Made by a program: the position numbers and the translations under genes
In this document: one piece after another, positions 9,483 to 17,748 of the stretch
Layout: each line of letters starts with the position of its first letter
Position numbering within the stretch: the first letter of the stretch is position 1
The notes under the pieces: generated by a model
Told to the model about the DNA's origin: nothing
Database searches by the model: none
The model's input: the letters and a program-made list of their open reading frames with translations, nothing else
NCBI RefSeq assembly: GCF_003344625.1
Contig: NZ_QPKJ02000003.1
Coordinates: 62,001-126,000 of the forward strand
Direction of reading: 5' to 3'
Length of the DNA stretch: 64,000 nt
DNA from: Solirubrobacter deserti
GTDB taxonomy: Bacteria; Actinomycetota; Thermoleophilia; Solirubrobacterales; Solirubrobacteraceae

Positions 9483-10739
9483 GTGATGCGACGGTTGGTC
9501 CCCGTCGTCGTACTCGCAGGCCTGTGCGTGCTTCTCGGCCTGCCGCATCCGCGTTCCGCGAGCGCCGCGCCACTGGCGGCGCGCGGAGCGGTCGAGCTCG
9601 TCGACCCGAACGGCGGGCCGCTGTCCGGGCAGTGGCAGAGCTGGGCGGAGAGCGCGCTGGTGCCGACGGTCACGGGCACGGTCGTCCTGCGGCACACGAG
9701 CTGTCCGGGACTGCCGAAGATGGCCGGCTGCGTCTACACGGCGCAGCCGCGCGTGATCTACGTCAAGCCCGGCATCGCCCACCCACGGGCGGTGCTGCTC
9801 CACGAGCTCGGGCACGTGTACGACCTGACCGTCTTCTCCAACCGCGACCGCGCGCGCTTCCGCAAGCTCATGAAGCGCCCCGGCGCGCTCTGGTGGAGCG
9901 GGTCGCGGCCGCTCGCCGAGTGGTTCGCGGAGGCGTACGCGTGGTGCGCCCGCTACGCCCGCATCCGTTCGATCAAGCAGTACGCGATCTACGGGTACGA
10001 CCCGACGCCGGCCCAGCACCGCCGTTCGTGCGCGCTGATCCGGTCCGCCGCGCGCGACCGCACGCCGCCCGCGCCGCCAACCGACACGCCGCCGGTCGTC
10101 ACGGGCGACCCGGCCCCGCCCGCGGCGCCTACGACCGCCGCCGCGACGCCGACGCCCTCCGCCACGCGCACCCCGTCCCCGACTCGCACGCCGGGGACGA
10201 TCAAGACGCCGACGCCGGAACCGACCGCGACCCGCACGCCGCGCCCGACCGCCACGGCGACGACGACCCCGACCGCGACGGCCACGGCGGAGTCGACGGC
10301 CACGGCCGCTCCGACCGCGACCGCGACCGCGACGGCCGAGCCGATTCCGACCGCGACGGCGGAGCCCACGACCACGGCCGAGCCGACCGCGACAGCCGAG
10401 CCGACCCCGACGGCGACAGCCGAGCCGACGGCAACAGCCGAGCCGACCGCGACAGCCACCGCGGAGCCGACGGCCACGGCGACGCCCACGCCGACGGCGA
10501 TCCCCACCGCCACGCCCTCGCCGACCGCGACGGCGACGCCCGGCCCCACCGCCAGCCCGACGGCCGAGCCGACTCCCACGGTGACGGCCGAGCCCACCGA
10601 GACGCCCTCGCCCGAGCCGACCGCGACGCCCGAGCCGGGCGACGGCGGGCTGCTGGGATGCCTGCTCTTCGGCGACTGTGACGGGGTGCTGCCGCCGATC
10701 TGGCCGGTGGGCGCGGGGCTCGTGCTGCGCGTGCCATGA
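9483..10739 (+). CDS. Secreted zincin metalloprotease-like protein with Thr/Pro-rich tail
   Basis: A 418-residue exported protein. The signal peptide covers ~1-29 (SASAAP). The catalytic-type domain carries HELGH (His117, Glu118, His121), and [13 protein letters not shown] may supply a third ligand (Glu), as in gluzincins. Residues ~195-395 are almost pure Thr/Ala/Pro/Glu ('TATAEPT' units), a mucin-like stalk, and a short Cys-containing end follows ([12 protein letters not shown]). No sortase motif is evident. GTG 9483 lies 8 bases after TATTCA; ATG 9486 is the alternative. It overlaps the next gene by four bases (ATGA). Confidence 0.75.
   Translation: MMRRLVPVVVLAGLCVLLGLPHPRSASAAPLAARGAVELVDPNGGPLSGQWQSWAESALVPTVTGTVVLRHTSCPGLPKMAGCVYTAQPRVIYVKPGIAHPRAVLLHELGHVYDLTVFSNRDRARFRKLMKRPGALWWSGSRPLAEWFAEAYAWCARYARIRSIKQYAIYGYDPTPAQHRRSCALIRSAARDRTPPAPPTDTPPVVTGDPAPPAAPTTAAATPTPSATRTPSPTRTPGTIKTPTPEPTATRTPRPTATATTTPTATATAESTATAAPTATATATAEPIPTATAEPTTTAEPTATAEPTPTATAEPTATAEPTATATAEPTATATPTPTAIPTATPSPTATATPGPTASPTAEPTPTVTAEPTETPSPEPTATPEPGDGGLLGCLLFGDCDGVLPPIWPVGAGLVLRVP
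10140..10632 (+). repeat. Low-complexity tandem repeat coding the Thr/Pro/Glu stalk
   Basis: Degenerate 12-24 bp units based on 'gcc gag ccg acc gcg aca' run in frame through the metalloprotease tail. The repeat keeps the frame open on several other strands and frames, which creates long spurious ORFs there. Confidence 0.8.
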
Positions 10740-11080
10740 TGGCCCGCATGGACGGGTCGGTGGTGTGGCGGGCGGCGCTGCTGCAGGCGCTCACGCTCGG
10801 GGTGGTCGCGGTGACCTTGGCGAGCCTGCTGGACCGCGAGTTCTTCCGCTCCTGGGGCTGGCTCGCCGGGCCGGGGGCGTGGGCGGCGTGCGCGCTGTTC
10901 ACCGGCGCGGTCCTGCGGCTCCCGCTGGTGCCCGTGCTCGCGGGCGCGGCGCTCGCCGGGCTGCCGAGCCTGGTCGGCGTGGCGCTGGACCAGCACTGGC
11001 TGGGCGCGCCGCTCGGGGTCGCGATCTTCGCCGCGTGGTGCGGTCGGCTCGCCGCCAACCGCAGGGTCGCGGTGGCGTAG
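10736..11080 (+). CDS. Small integral membrane protein, unknown function
   Basis: A 114-residue hydrophobic protein with three to four predicted helices (around 9-30, 42-60, 63-80 and 88-105) and no soluble domain. ATG 10736 overlaps the metalloprotease stop (ATGA); ATG 10748 is possible. Its stop codon directly abuts the ATG of the SDR gene, so the three genes look co-transcribed. No family recognised. Confidence 0.75.
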   Translation: MMARMDGSVVWRAALLQALTLGVVAVTLASLLDREFFRSWGWLAGPGAWAACALFTGAVLRLPLVPVLAGAALAGLPSLVGVALDQHWLGAPLGVAIFAAWCGRLAANRRVAVA

Positions 11081-11827
11081 ATGGACCTGGGGCTCACCGG
11101 CAAGGTCGCGCTCGTCACGGCGGGCTCGAAGGGCATCGGCCGCGGCATCGCCGAAGGACTGGCCGCTGAAGGCGTGAAGGTCGCGGTCACCTCGCGCGCG
11201 ACCGAGCGGGCCGAGCAGGTCGCCGGCGAGCTCGGCGGCTGCGGCTACGCGTTCGACTCGGCCGACCTCGACGCGATCCCGGCGCTGCTGGACGCCGTGA
11301 AGCGGGACCTGGGCCCGATCGACATCTACGTCGCCAACACCGGCGGCCCACCCGCCGGGAACCCGCTCGAGTTCACCCGTGAGCAGTGGGAGGCGGCGCA
11401 GCGCACGCTGCTGCTCTCGCCGATGACGATCCTCGCGCGGCTCGTGCCGGGCATGGCCGACCGGGGCTTCGGGCGCGTCGTCGCGATCGGCTCGATGGCC
11501 GTGCGGGAGCCGATCGACGCCCTGCAGCTGTCCAACGCGCACCGCCCCGGCCTGGTCGCGGCCTTCAAAGTGCTGGCGCGCCAACATGCCGCCGCGGGCA
11601 TCACGTTCAACCACGTGCACCCGGGCAAGATCGCGACCGATCGCATGATCGACACCGCCGGCTCGCTCGAAGCGGCCAGCGAAGACGCTCGCAAGACCAT
11701 CCCGGCGCAGCGTCTCGGCACCGTCGAGGAGCTGGCCGCCGCGGCCGTCTTCCTGTGCTCCCAACCGGCCTCCTACATCAACGGGACGGCCATCCTGGTG
11801 GACGGCGGACTGACCCGCAGCGTGTGA
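11081..11827 (+). CDS. Short-chain dehydrogenase/reductase family protein lacking the catalytic Tyr
   Basis: A 248-residue Rossmann protein. The cofactor motif TAGSKGIGRGIA (~13-24) and the C-terminal INGTAILVDGG are classical for SDRs of the FabG-like group. The usual NNAG motif reads VANTGGP, and the YxxxK position reads SNAHRPGLVAAFK: the Lys is present but the Tyr is not. This pattern recurs in an SDR subgroup annotated as FabG-like, so the reaction is uncertain. It starts at the base after the upstream stop codon. Confidence 0.85.
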   Translation: MDLGLTGKVALVTAGSKGIGRGIAEGLAAEGVKVAVTSRATERAEQVAGELGGCGYAFDSADLDAIPALLDAVKRDLGPIDIYVANTGGPPAGNPLEFTREQWEAAQRTLLLSPMTILARLVPGMADRGFGRVVAIGSMAVREPIDALQLSNAHRPGLVAAFKVLARQHAAAGITFNHVHPGKIATDRMIDTAGSLEAASEDARKTIPAQRLGTVEELAAAAVFLCSQPASYINGTAILVDGGLTRSV

Positions 11828-11847
11828 ACCCTAGACTGTCTCTGCGC

Positions 11848-11919
11848 GCCCCCATGGTGTAGCGGTTAGCACGCAGGCCTTTCACGCCTGTAGCACGGGT
11901 TCGATTCCCGTTGGGGGTA
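11848..11919 (+). tRNA. tRNA-Glu (anticodon UUC)
   Basis: GCCCCCA pairs with TGGGGGT (one G-U pair). Anticodon arm CAGGC-CTTTCAC-GCCTG gives TTC, and the T arm is ACGGG-TTCGATT-CCCGT. No CCA is encoded. A TAGACT -10 box lies at 11832-11837, 10 bases before the mature 5' end. Confidence 0.95.
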
Positions 11920-11925
11920 CTTCGC

Positions 11926-12084
11926 TCAGGCTTCGTCCGGCCAGTGGCCGTGCGCGTCGAAGTACTCGCGCGCCGCCTCTTCCTTCTCACGCGCGTCGTC
12001 CTTCTTGACGAGGAAGAACAGGACGACGAGGCCCGTGCCGACGGCCAGCGCGAACGAGATGTAGGTCCAGATTTCCAGGAGCAT
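11926..12084 (-). CDS. 52-residue single-pass membrane protein downstream of tRNA-Lys
   Basis: MLLEIWTYISF opens one hydrophobic helix (~6-26), followed by a charged tail that ends in YFDAHGHWPDEA. No family recognised. The ATG at 12084 is only 3 bases after the 3' end of tRNA-Lys on the same strand. No Shine-Dalgarno or separate -10 box is visible. It is therefore probably made from the tRNA transcript, and 3' tRNA maturation would leave a nearly leaderless mRNA. Confidence 0.7.
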   Translation of the reverse strand: MLLEIWTYISFALAVGTGLVVLFFLVKKDDAREKEEAAREYFDAHGHWPDEA

Positions 12085-12087
12085 CAG

Positions 12088-12159
12088 TGCCGCCGGTTGG
12101 ATTCGAACCAACGCACAACGGATTAAAAGTCCGCTGCTCTACCACTGAGCTACGGCGGC
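12088..12159 (-). tRNA. tRNA-Lys (anticodon UUU)
   Basis: GCCGCCG pairs with CGGCGGC, discriminator A. Anticodon arm GCGGA-CTTTTAA-TCCGT gives TTT, and the T arm is TTGG-TTCGAAT-CCAA with its closing pairs. CCA is not encoded. A TACAGT box (~12169-12174 on the minus strand) is a plausible -10, in a short region shared with the divergent TetR gene. Confidence 0.95.
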
Positions 12160-12199
12160 TGGCGCGTGCGACTGTATCGCGCAGTAGGCTTGCCCGAGG

Positions 12200-12823
12200 G
12201 TGAGCGCGGGCCAGATGCAGGAGATGGGTGGCCGCCGGAGACGCCGGACGCCCGAAGTAGCGGAAGCAGAAATCGTCGCCGCGGCGGAGGCGCTGCTGCG
12301 CGAGCGGACGTTCCGAGAGCTGACGGTGGACGAGGTCATGCGGCGGACCGACCTGTCGCGGCCGTCGTTCTACGTCTACTTCCGGGACCGCCACCACCTC
12401 ATGCTCAAGGTGGTCGAGCACATCGGCGCGGAGCTGCGGACGATGTCGCAGCGCTGGTACACCGGCTCGGGCGACGGGCCGGCGCAGGCGCGCGAGGCGA
12501 TGGAGGGCTTCGTCGAGGTCTACGCCCAGCACGGGGCGGTGCTGCGGGCGCTCGCGGACGCCGCCACCGACGACCACGAGGTCGAGCGCGTCTATGTCGG
12601 GCTCGTGGACGAATTCGTGGGCGTCACGGCGCGCCACATCGAGAAGGAGATCGAAGCCGGGCGCGTGCTGCCGCTGGACCCGAAGGAGACCGCGCGAGCG
12701 CTCGTGTGGATGATGGAGCGCTACCTGAACCGCTCGATGGGCCACGAGCCGCGCACCAAGCGCGACACCGTCGCCGACACGCTCACTACCATCTGGACGA
12801 GAGTCCTCTACGGCGCGACCTGA
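12200..12823 (+). CDS. TetR-family transcriptional regulator (EthR-like)
   Basis: A 207-residue regulator with an N-terminal TetR helix-turn-helix (EIVAAAEALLRERTFRELTV, recognition helix DLSRPSFYVYFRDR) and a helical ligand domain. The 'RPSFYVYF' recognition helix resembles EthR-type repressors. GTG 12200 follows a TAGGCT box by 9 bases; ATG 12215 and ATG 12224 are alternatives. It is divergent from tRNA-Lys and convergent with a membrane protein gene that it overlaps by 16 bases. Its target is not evident. Confidence 0.85.
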   Translation: MSAGQMQEMGGRRRRRTPEVAEAEIVAAAEALLRERTFRELTVDEVMRRTDLSRPSFYVYFRDRHHLMLKVVEHIGAELRTMSQRWYTGSGDGPAQAREAMEGFVEVYAQHGAVLRALADAATDDHEVERVYVGLVDEFVGVTARHIEKEIEAGRVLPLDPKETARALVWMMERYLNRSMGHEPRTKRDTVADTLTTIWTRVLYGAT

Positions 12824-13170
12824 CGCGCCGCCCAGAGGCTCAGCGCGGCGCCCGAGGCGGCGACCGCCGCGACGCTGACGCCGAGCGGCGAGAGCGAACG
12901 GCGCGCCGCCAGCGTGCCCACCAGGTCCGCGACGTCGCCCGCGGCCCCCGCGACCAACCACGGCCGTGTGTCGGCGCCGGAGTCGAGCGCGTGCCAGAGG
13001 CCGGTGCCGATCGCGACGTCCCGCGCCCCGAAGCCGAGGCCGAGCACCTTGGCCCCCGTCGTGCGCTCCCCGACCCATATGCGGGTGAACACGCCGGGAG
13101 CGACGGTGAGCGCGGCGCCGAGGGCGACGCGGGCGACAGCAATCTGGCGAGCGACGGTGGTGGCCTCCAT
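12808..13170 (-). CDS. Small integral membrane protein (DUF4267-like), unknown function
   Basis: A 120-residue hydrophobic protein with about four helices. The pattern PGVFTRIWVGE ... AKVLGLGFGARDVAIGTGL resembles the DUF4267-type family; that assignment is from memory of the pattern and tentative. ATG 13170 was chosen because TAGCGT (13178-13183) precedes it by exactly 7 bases, fitting a leaderless transcript. The 3' end overlaps the convergent TetR gene by 16 bases. Confidence 0.7.
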   Translation of the reverse strand: MEATTVARQIAVARVALGAALTVAPGVFTRIWVGERTTGAKVLGLGFGARDVAIGTGLWHALDSGADTRPWLVAGAAGDVADLVGTLAARRSLSPLGVSVAAVAASGAALSLWAARQVAP

Positions 13171-13276
13171 GCGCCGCACGCTACCCGTTCCGTCCGAGCG
13201 CTCGACCACGATGGGCGTGTACGCCTTCATGCGAACGTATGTTCGCTCACGCGCCGGTTCGGGTAGGACTCCCGGC

Positions 13277-13477
13277 ATGAGCGAGATGACGAACACCGAG
13301 AAGGACCCGGCCGAGTGGGTCACCGGCGACGAGCCGATGACGGGCGCGCAGGCCTCTTACCTGAAGACGCTCAGCGACGAGGCGGGCGAGGAGTTCGACG
13401 AGAGGATGTCGAAGGCCGACGCGTCCCGCCGCATTGACGAGCTGCAGGACAAGACCGGCCGCGGCCAGGGTTCCTAG
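13277..13477 (+). CDS. DUF3072-type small protein
   Basis: A 66-residue acidic, soluble protein. PMTGAQASYLKTLSDEAGEEF followed by MSKADASRRIDELQ is the pattern of the actinobacterial DUF3072 family (function unknown). ATG 13277 lies 7 bases after TAGGAC (13264-13269) and has no Shine-Dalgarno, so it is probably leaderless. A hairpin separates it from convergent purH. Confidence 0.85.
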   Translation: MSEMTNTEKDPAEWVTGDEPMTGAQASYLKTLSDEAGEEFDERMSKADASRRIDELQDKTGRGQGS

Positions 13478-13493
13478 GGGGCATGCCCACCGA

Positions 13494-13510
13494 CGTCCGG
13501 AGACCGGACG
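13494..13510. terminator. Hairpin between convergent DUF3072 gene and purH
   Basis: CGTCCGG-AGA-CCGGACG is a perfect 7-bp stem. Outer pairing of TGCCC with GGGCA could extend it to ~40 bases. It would serve both convergent transcripts; no U-run. Confidence 0.6.
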
Positions 13511-13534
13511 CGGGCGGGCACACCCCGCACGGGA

Positions 13535-15142
13535 TCAGTGCTTGAAGTGGCGCCGGTGCGTGAAGACCATCGCGATGCCGGCCGCGTCGGCGGCCTCGAC
13601 GACCTCGTGGTCGCGCTTGGATCCGCCGGGCTGGATGATGGCCGCGACGCCCGCGTCGATGCCCAGCTGCGGGCCGTCCGGGAACGGGAAGAACGCATCT
13701 GAGGCCATCGCCGCGCCGAGCAGCGGGGAGCCCGCGATGCCGGCCTTCTCGATCGCGAGCCGGACCGAGTCCACGCGGGACATCTGGCCGGCGCCGATGC
13801 CGACCGAGGCGAGGTCGTTGGACAGCACGATCGCGTTCGAACGGACGTGCTTGCAGACCTTCCAGGCGAACAGCATCTCGCCCCACTCGGCCTCGGTGGG
13901 CTTGCGGTCGGTCACGACCTCCATCTCCGTGCGGTCCTCGAGGCCCATGTCCCGGTCCTGGACGAGCAGGCCGCCCATGACGCGCTTGAGGTCTCGCTCG
14001 GCGATGTTGGCCTTGCGCCGCTCGTCGTCCTCGAGGATGCGCATGTTCGGCTTCGAGGACAGCAGCTGCAGCGCCTCCTGCGTGAAGTGCGGGGCGATGA
14101 TGACCTCGCAGAACTGCTTCAGCAGCGCCTCGGCGAACTGCTGATCCACCGCGCGGTTGACCGCGATCACCCCGCCGAAGGCCGACAGCGGGTCGCACGC
14201 GAAGGCCGCGTGGTAGGCCTCGACGACCGAGCCGCCGACGGCCACGCCGCACGGGTTGTTGTGCTTGATGATCACGCACGCCGGCAGTTCGAACTCCTGC
14301 ATCAGCAGCCGGGCGGCGTTGAGGTCGAGCACGTTGTTGAACGAGAGCTCCTTGCCGCCGAGCTGACGCACCATCGACAGCACGTGCATACGCGCCCCCG
14401 CGTCCGCGTAGTAGGCGGCGCGCTGGTGGGGGTTCTCGCCGTAGGAGAGGTCCGTCACCTTCTCGTAGGCGGTGAGCATGAGCGGCGCGAAGTCGTCCTG
14501 CTTCTCGACGAACCAGCGCGAGATCGCGCTGTCGTAGCGAGCGGTGGTGGAGAACGCCTCGGCCGCCAGCGACTCGCGCGTACCGAGCGACAGCTTGCCG
14601 CCCGCGTCGCGCAGCTCCTGCAGCACCGCGTCGTAGGACGCCGGGTTCACCACGACCGCCGTGAACGGGTAGTTCTTCGCGGCCGCGCGGATCATCGTCG
14701 GGCCGCCGATGTCGATGTTCTCGATGATCTCGTGCTCGGTCGCGCCACGACGGCGAGCCGTGGCCTCGAACGGGTACAGGTTCACGCACACGAGGTCGAC
14801 GAACTCGATGTCGTGCTCGGCCGCGGTGGCCATGTGCTGCGCGTTGTCGCGCAGCGCGAGCACGCCCGCGTAGAGCTTCGGGTGCAGCGTCTTCACGCGC
14901 CCGTCCATCATCTCCGGGAAGCCCGTGAAGTCGTCGATCGCGCGGACCTCGAGGCCCGCCTCCCGCAGCGCGGCGGCCGTGCCGCCCGTCGAGATGAGCT
15001 CCACGCCGAGCTCCGCGAGCCCGCGCGCGAACTCGACCACACCGGTCTTGTCCGAGACCGACAGCAGCGCACGCTGCACGCGGACCTCGCCCGGCTGCAC
15101 GATGGCCTCCATGGGATCGCTGACGTTACCTGGAGCAGCCAT
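13535..15142 (-). CDS. purH: Bifunctional AICAR formyltransferase / IMP cyclohydrolase
   Basis: Catalyses the last two steps of de novo IMP synthesis in the cytosol. It has 535 residues, normal for PurH. The N-terminal cyclohydrolase part shows the MGS-like fold (LLSVSDKTGVVEFARGL, ELISTGGTA, GGPTMIRAAAKN). The C-terminal transformylase carries the catalytic KHNNPCG. The ATG at 15142 directly follows the purN stop codon (TGA-ATG), so the two are coupled. ATG 15112 (MEAIVQPG) is a possible shorter start. Confidence 0.97.
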   Translation of the reverse strand: MAAPGNVSDPMEAIVQPGEVRVQRALLSVSDKTGVVEFARGLAELGVELISTGGTAAALREAGLEVRAIDDFTGFPEMMDGRVKTLHPKLYAGVLALRDNAQHMATAAEHDIEFVDLVCVNLYPFEATARRRGATEHEIIENIDIGGPTMIRAAAKNYPFTAVVVNPASYDAVLQELRDAGGKLSLGTRESLAAEAFSTTARYDSAISRWFVEKQDDFAPLMLTAYEKVTDLSYGENPHQRAAYYADAGARMHVLSMVRQLGGKELSFNNVLDLNAARLLMQEFELPACVIIKHNNPCGVAVGGSVVEAYHAAFACDPLSAFGGVIAVNRAVDQQFAEALLKQFCEVIIAPHFTQEALQLLSSKPNMRILEDDERRKANIAERDLKRVMGGLLVQDRDMGLEDRTEMEVVTDRKPTEAEWGEMLFAWKVCKHVRSNAIVLSNDLASVGIGAGQMSRVDSVRLAIEKAGIAGSPLLGAAMASDAFFPFPDGPQLGIDAGVAAIIQPGGSKRDHEVVEAADAAGIAMVFTHRRHFKH

Positions 15143-15757
15143 TCATTGATCCTTCACTGTGATTCGGCGCGGGTGATCGGGGTCGGGGCGGACGGCGCCG
15201 CGGGCGATCAACGCGACGGCGGACGTCAGCAGGTCGTGCTCGACGGGCCGGAGCCGGTCACGGACCTCGTCGGGATCCGTCACGTCCGGGAGCTCGAGCG
15301 CGCGTTGCAGGATGACAGGCCCGGAATCCACGCCCTCGTCGACGAAGTGGACCGTGACGCCGAACACCTTCACGCCGTACTCGAGCGCCTGCTCGACCGC
15401 CCGCAGGCCCGGGAACGCGGGCAGCAGCGCCGGATGCACGTTGATCACCCGGCGCGGGAAGCGGCCGAGGAACCCCGGGCCGACGAGCTGCATGTATCCC
15501 GCGAGCACGACGAGCTCGACGCGCTGCTCGAGCAGCCACAGCGCCATCGCCGTGTCTCGCGCCTCGCGGTTCTCGTACTCCGCGCCGGGGAACGTCGCGG
15601 TGGCGATCCCGAGCGCCTCGGCGCGCCCGAGCGCCGGCGCGCCAGGCTTGTCGGAGCCGACCGCGACGACCTCGGCCTCGCGCCCGTGGACCCGGTCGAG
15701 GATGGCCTGGAGGTTCGACCCCGTGCCCGAGGCCAGCACGCCGACGCGAAAGCTCAC
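15143..15757 (-). CDS. purN: Phosphoribosylglycinamide formyltransferase (folate-dependent)
   Basis: Transfers a formyl group from 10-formyl-THF to GAR, third step of purine synthesis. The 204 residues carry the family motifs VLASGTGSNLQAI at the N-terminus, VINVHPALLPAFPG and VTVHFVDEGVDSGPVI with the catalytic Asn-His-Asp set. GTG 15757 overlaps the recQ stop as GTGA, and the stop abuts purH, so it is the middle gene of recQ-purN-purH. Confidence 0.96.
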   Translation of the reverse strand: MSFRVGVLASGTGSNLQAILDRVHGREAEVVAVGSDKPGAPALGRAEALGIATATFPGAEYENREARDTAMALWLLEQRVELVVLAGYMQLVGPGFLGRFPRRVINVHPALLPAFPGLRAVEQALEYGVKVFGVTVHFVDEGVDSGPVILQRALELPDVTDPDEVRDRLRPVEHDLLTSAVALIARGAVRPDPDHPRRITVKDQ

Positions 15758-17670
15758 GCGGCCTCCGAGAGGGTCGTGGGGGCGGGCGACGGGCCCACCG
15801 TGGAGGTCGCCCCGAGCGGCGCGAGCCGGCCGCGGGGCGTGCACGCGAGCAGGCCGCCCGCGACGAGCGCGTCGATCGTCTCCAGCACGCGTTCCGGGCG
15901 CACGTCGCGGTAGGCACCGTAGTTGGGCAGGCCGTCGTAGGAGTGCTCGCGGATCGCCCGGCTGCGGACGCCGCGGAGGATCTCGACGCAGCGCGTGCGG
16001 CTCACGCCGGGCTGTGCGACATCGACGACCTGGAGGATCGCGGCCTCGAGGTCGGCGGCGGGCGCGAGCACGGACTGGCGGCCAACGCGGGCCGGGGCGG
16101 CCGGAATCAGCGACGGGTCGCAGACGTCGCAGCACGGGCCGCTCAACTCCGGCACGGAGCGGTCGCCGAAGTGGCGCAGGATGCCCGCGCGGCGGCAGCC
16201 TTCGCCCTCCACCCAGGCCCAGACCGCGCGGTACTGGCGCCAGCGCACGCGCGTGCCCTCCTGCGTGGCGGTGCGACAGGCGGCCAAGGTGTTGCGGTCC
16301 CACACGCCCACGACGCGACCAGCGACGCGGTCCGGCCCCGAGGGAGCGGGCTGGATGACGCCCGCGCGGGCCATGTAGCCGACGATCGCGCGCACGGCCT
16401 CCTCGTCGCCCTCCGCCTGGGCGAGGTCGTTCATGTGCAGGTTGAAGCGCGGCGGCGAGCCCTCGGCGGCGCCCACGATCGTACGCGCGACGAACTTCAA
16501 CTGGTCCTCGTCGATCTCCGAGCGCTCGATGAAGAAGACGTGCAGGCCCTTGTCCCGGCTGGTGGAGAACAGCAGCGCCCGCGCCGGCTGCCCGTCACGC
16601 CCCGCGCGGCCGGCCTCCTGGTAGTAGGCCTCGATCGACGACGGGACGGACTCGTGGCAGACCGTGCGCACGTCGGCCTTGTCCACGCCCATGCCGAACG
16701 CGTTGGTGGCGACGACGACCGGCGCCGAGCCGTCCATGAAGCGCCGCTGCACGTCGGCCCGCACATCCCGTGGCAGCCCCGCGTGGTAGGCGACGACCTC
16801 GACGCCCAGCTCGTACCCCAGCCGGTCGGCCAGCCGATCTGCCTCCGCGCGCGTGCCGGCGTAGACGATCGCGGGCAAGGCACCCGGCTCCCCGAGCACG
16901 GCGGCGATCCGCCCCGCGACCGCCTCCTTGCCCGCGCACGGGACCACCGAGTAGGCCAGGTTGGGCCGGTCGAACCCCGTCGCGACGTGCACCGGTTCGC
17001 GCAGACCCAGGCGCGACACGATGTCGCGCGCGACCTCGGGCGTCGCCGTGGCCGTCGAGGCCACGATCGCCTCGGCGCCGAGCCAGCGCGCCGCGTCCGC
17101 GAGCCGGAAGTAGTCCGGCCGGAAATCGTGCCCCCACTGGGACACGCAGTGCGCCTCGTCGACCACGAACAGGCCGATCCGCGCCTGCCGGAGGCGCTCC
17201 AGGAACCCGGGCGAGGAGAACCGCTCCGGCGCGACGTACAGAACCCGCACACGACCCGAGATCGCACCGTCCACGGCCCGCCGGTTCGCCGCCGCGTCCT
17301 GCATGCCGTTCACCTGCGCCACCCGGCCCGGAGCCACTGCGGACAGCGATTCCACCTGGTCCTGCATCAGCGACACCAGCGGGGACACGACCAGCGTCAG
17401 GTCCGTGCGCATCAGCGCCGGCAGCTGGTAGCAGAGCGACTTGCCCGAGCCGGTGGGCATCACCACCAGCACGTCGCGCCCCTCGCGCGCGGCCACGACG
17501 GCCTCGCGCTGGCCGGGCCGGAATGACGAGAACCCGAACGCCTCCCGCAGCGCCGCGTCCACGTCCGTGGCGGCCACGACCGGAACCGCCGGCACGCGCC
17601 CGTCCGCCTCGCCCAGGTCGAACCCCAGCTGGGGCGCAGGGGGCGGATCTTCAAGCCACGTGAGGGACAT
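15754..17670 (-). CDS. recQ: ATP-dependent DNA helicase RecQ
   Basis: A 3'-5' DNA helicase of ~638 residues. Walker A MPTGSGKSLCYQLP, DEAH box VVDEAHCVSQWG and the helicase C motif YYQEAGRAGRDG are intact. The zinc-binding region (CRTATQ, CRRAGILRHFGD, CCDVCD) and an RQC-like winged helix (~530-610) follow. There is no clear HRDC domain. ATG 17670 sits immediately beside an 11-bp perfect palindrome holding a TAGTGT box. The gene ends in a GTGA overlap with purN, an unusual pairing of repair and purine genes. Confidence 0.93.
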   Translation of the reverse strand: MSLTWLEDPPPAPQLGFDLGEADGRVPAVPVVAATDVDAALREAFGFSSFRPGQREAVVAAREGRDVLVVMPTGSGKSLCYQLPALMRTDLTLVVSPLVSLMQDQVESLSAVAPGRVAQVNGMQDAAANRRAVDGAISGRVRVLYVAPERFSSPGFLERLRQARIGLFVVDEAHCVSQWGHDFRPDYFRLADAARWLGAEAIVASTATATPEVARDIVSRLGLREPVHVATGFDRPNLAYSVVPCAGKEAVAGRIAAVLGEPGALPAIVYAGTRAEADRLADRLGYELGVEVVAYHAGLPRDVRADVQRRFMDGSAPVVVATNAFGMGVDKADVRTVCHESVPSSIEAYYQEAGRAGRDGQPARALLFSTSRDKGLHVFFIERSEIDEDQLKFVARTIVGAAEGSPPRFNLHMNDLAQAEGDEEAVRAIVGYMARAGVIQPAPSGPDRVAGRVVGVWDRNTLAACRTATQEGTRVRWRQYRAVWAWVEGEGCRRAGILRHFGDRSVPELSGPCCDVCDPSLIPAAPARVGRQSVLAPAADLEAAILQVVDVAQPGVSRTRCVEILRGVRSRAIREHSYDGLPNYGAYRDVRPERVLETIDALVAGGLLACTPRGRLAPLGATSTVGPSPAPTTLSEAA

Positions 17671-17700
17671 CCGGACCGGCGACACTAGCCGCCGGTCCGG
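17671..17700. promoter_or_regulatory. Perfect 11-bp inverted repeat around the recQ -10 box
   Basis: CCGGACCGGCG-ACACTAGC-CGCCGGTCCGG. The 8-base centre contains TAGTGT on the minus strand, a good -10 box 11 bases before ATG 17670. It could be an operator or a 5'-leader hairpin. No regulator gene is adjacent. Confidence 0.6.
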
Positions 17701-17717
17701 ACGCTCCCACGCTGTTT

Positions 17718-17741
17718 GCGCAGTTTTGTTGCAGACTGCGC
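17718..17741 (-). terminator. Hairpin downstream of the binding-lipoprotein gene
   Basis: GCGCAGT-TTTGTTGCAG-ACTGCGC: perfect 7-bp arms and a 10-base loop, just beyond the stop codon at 17749. No U-run, so moderate support. Confidence 0.45.
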
Positions 17742-17748
17742 GCGACTC

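Noticed and set aside
5610..10019. Open frame of 1,469 codons on the minus strand
   Set aside because: It is antisense to the propeller and metalloprotease genes and is open only because of GC bias and low-complexity DNA. Only its last ~133 codons are the real lipoprotein gene.
10140..10632. Possible CRISPR-like or structural repeat array
   Set aside because: Units are short, contiguous and in frame with the metalloprotease tail, with no spacers. It is a coding low-complexity repeat.
9989..11764. 591-codon minus-strand frame over the metalloprotease tail and SDR
   Set aside because: It translates to Val/Gly/Ala repeats, the antisense of the Thr/Pro stalk. No start signal and no domain.
15943..17526. 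527-codon plus-strand frame inside recQ
   Set aside because: Antisense to a complete helicase with all motifs; no domain and no start signal.
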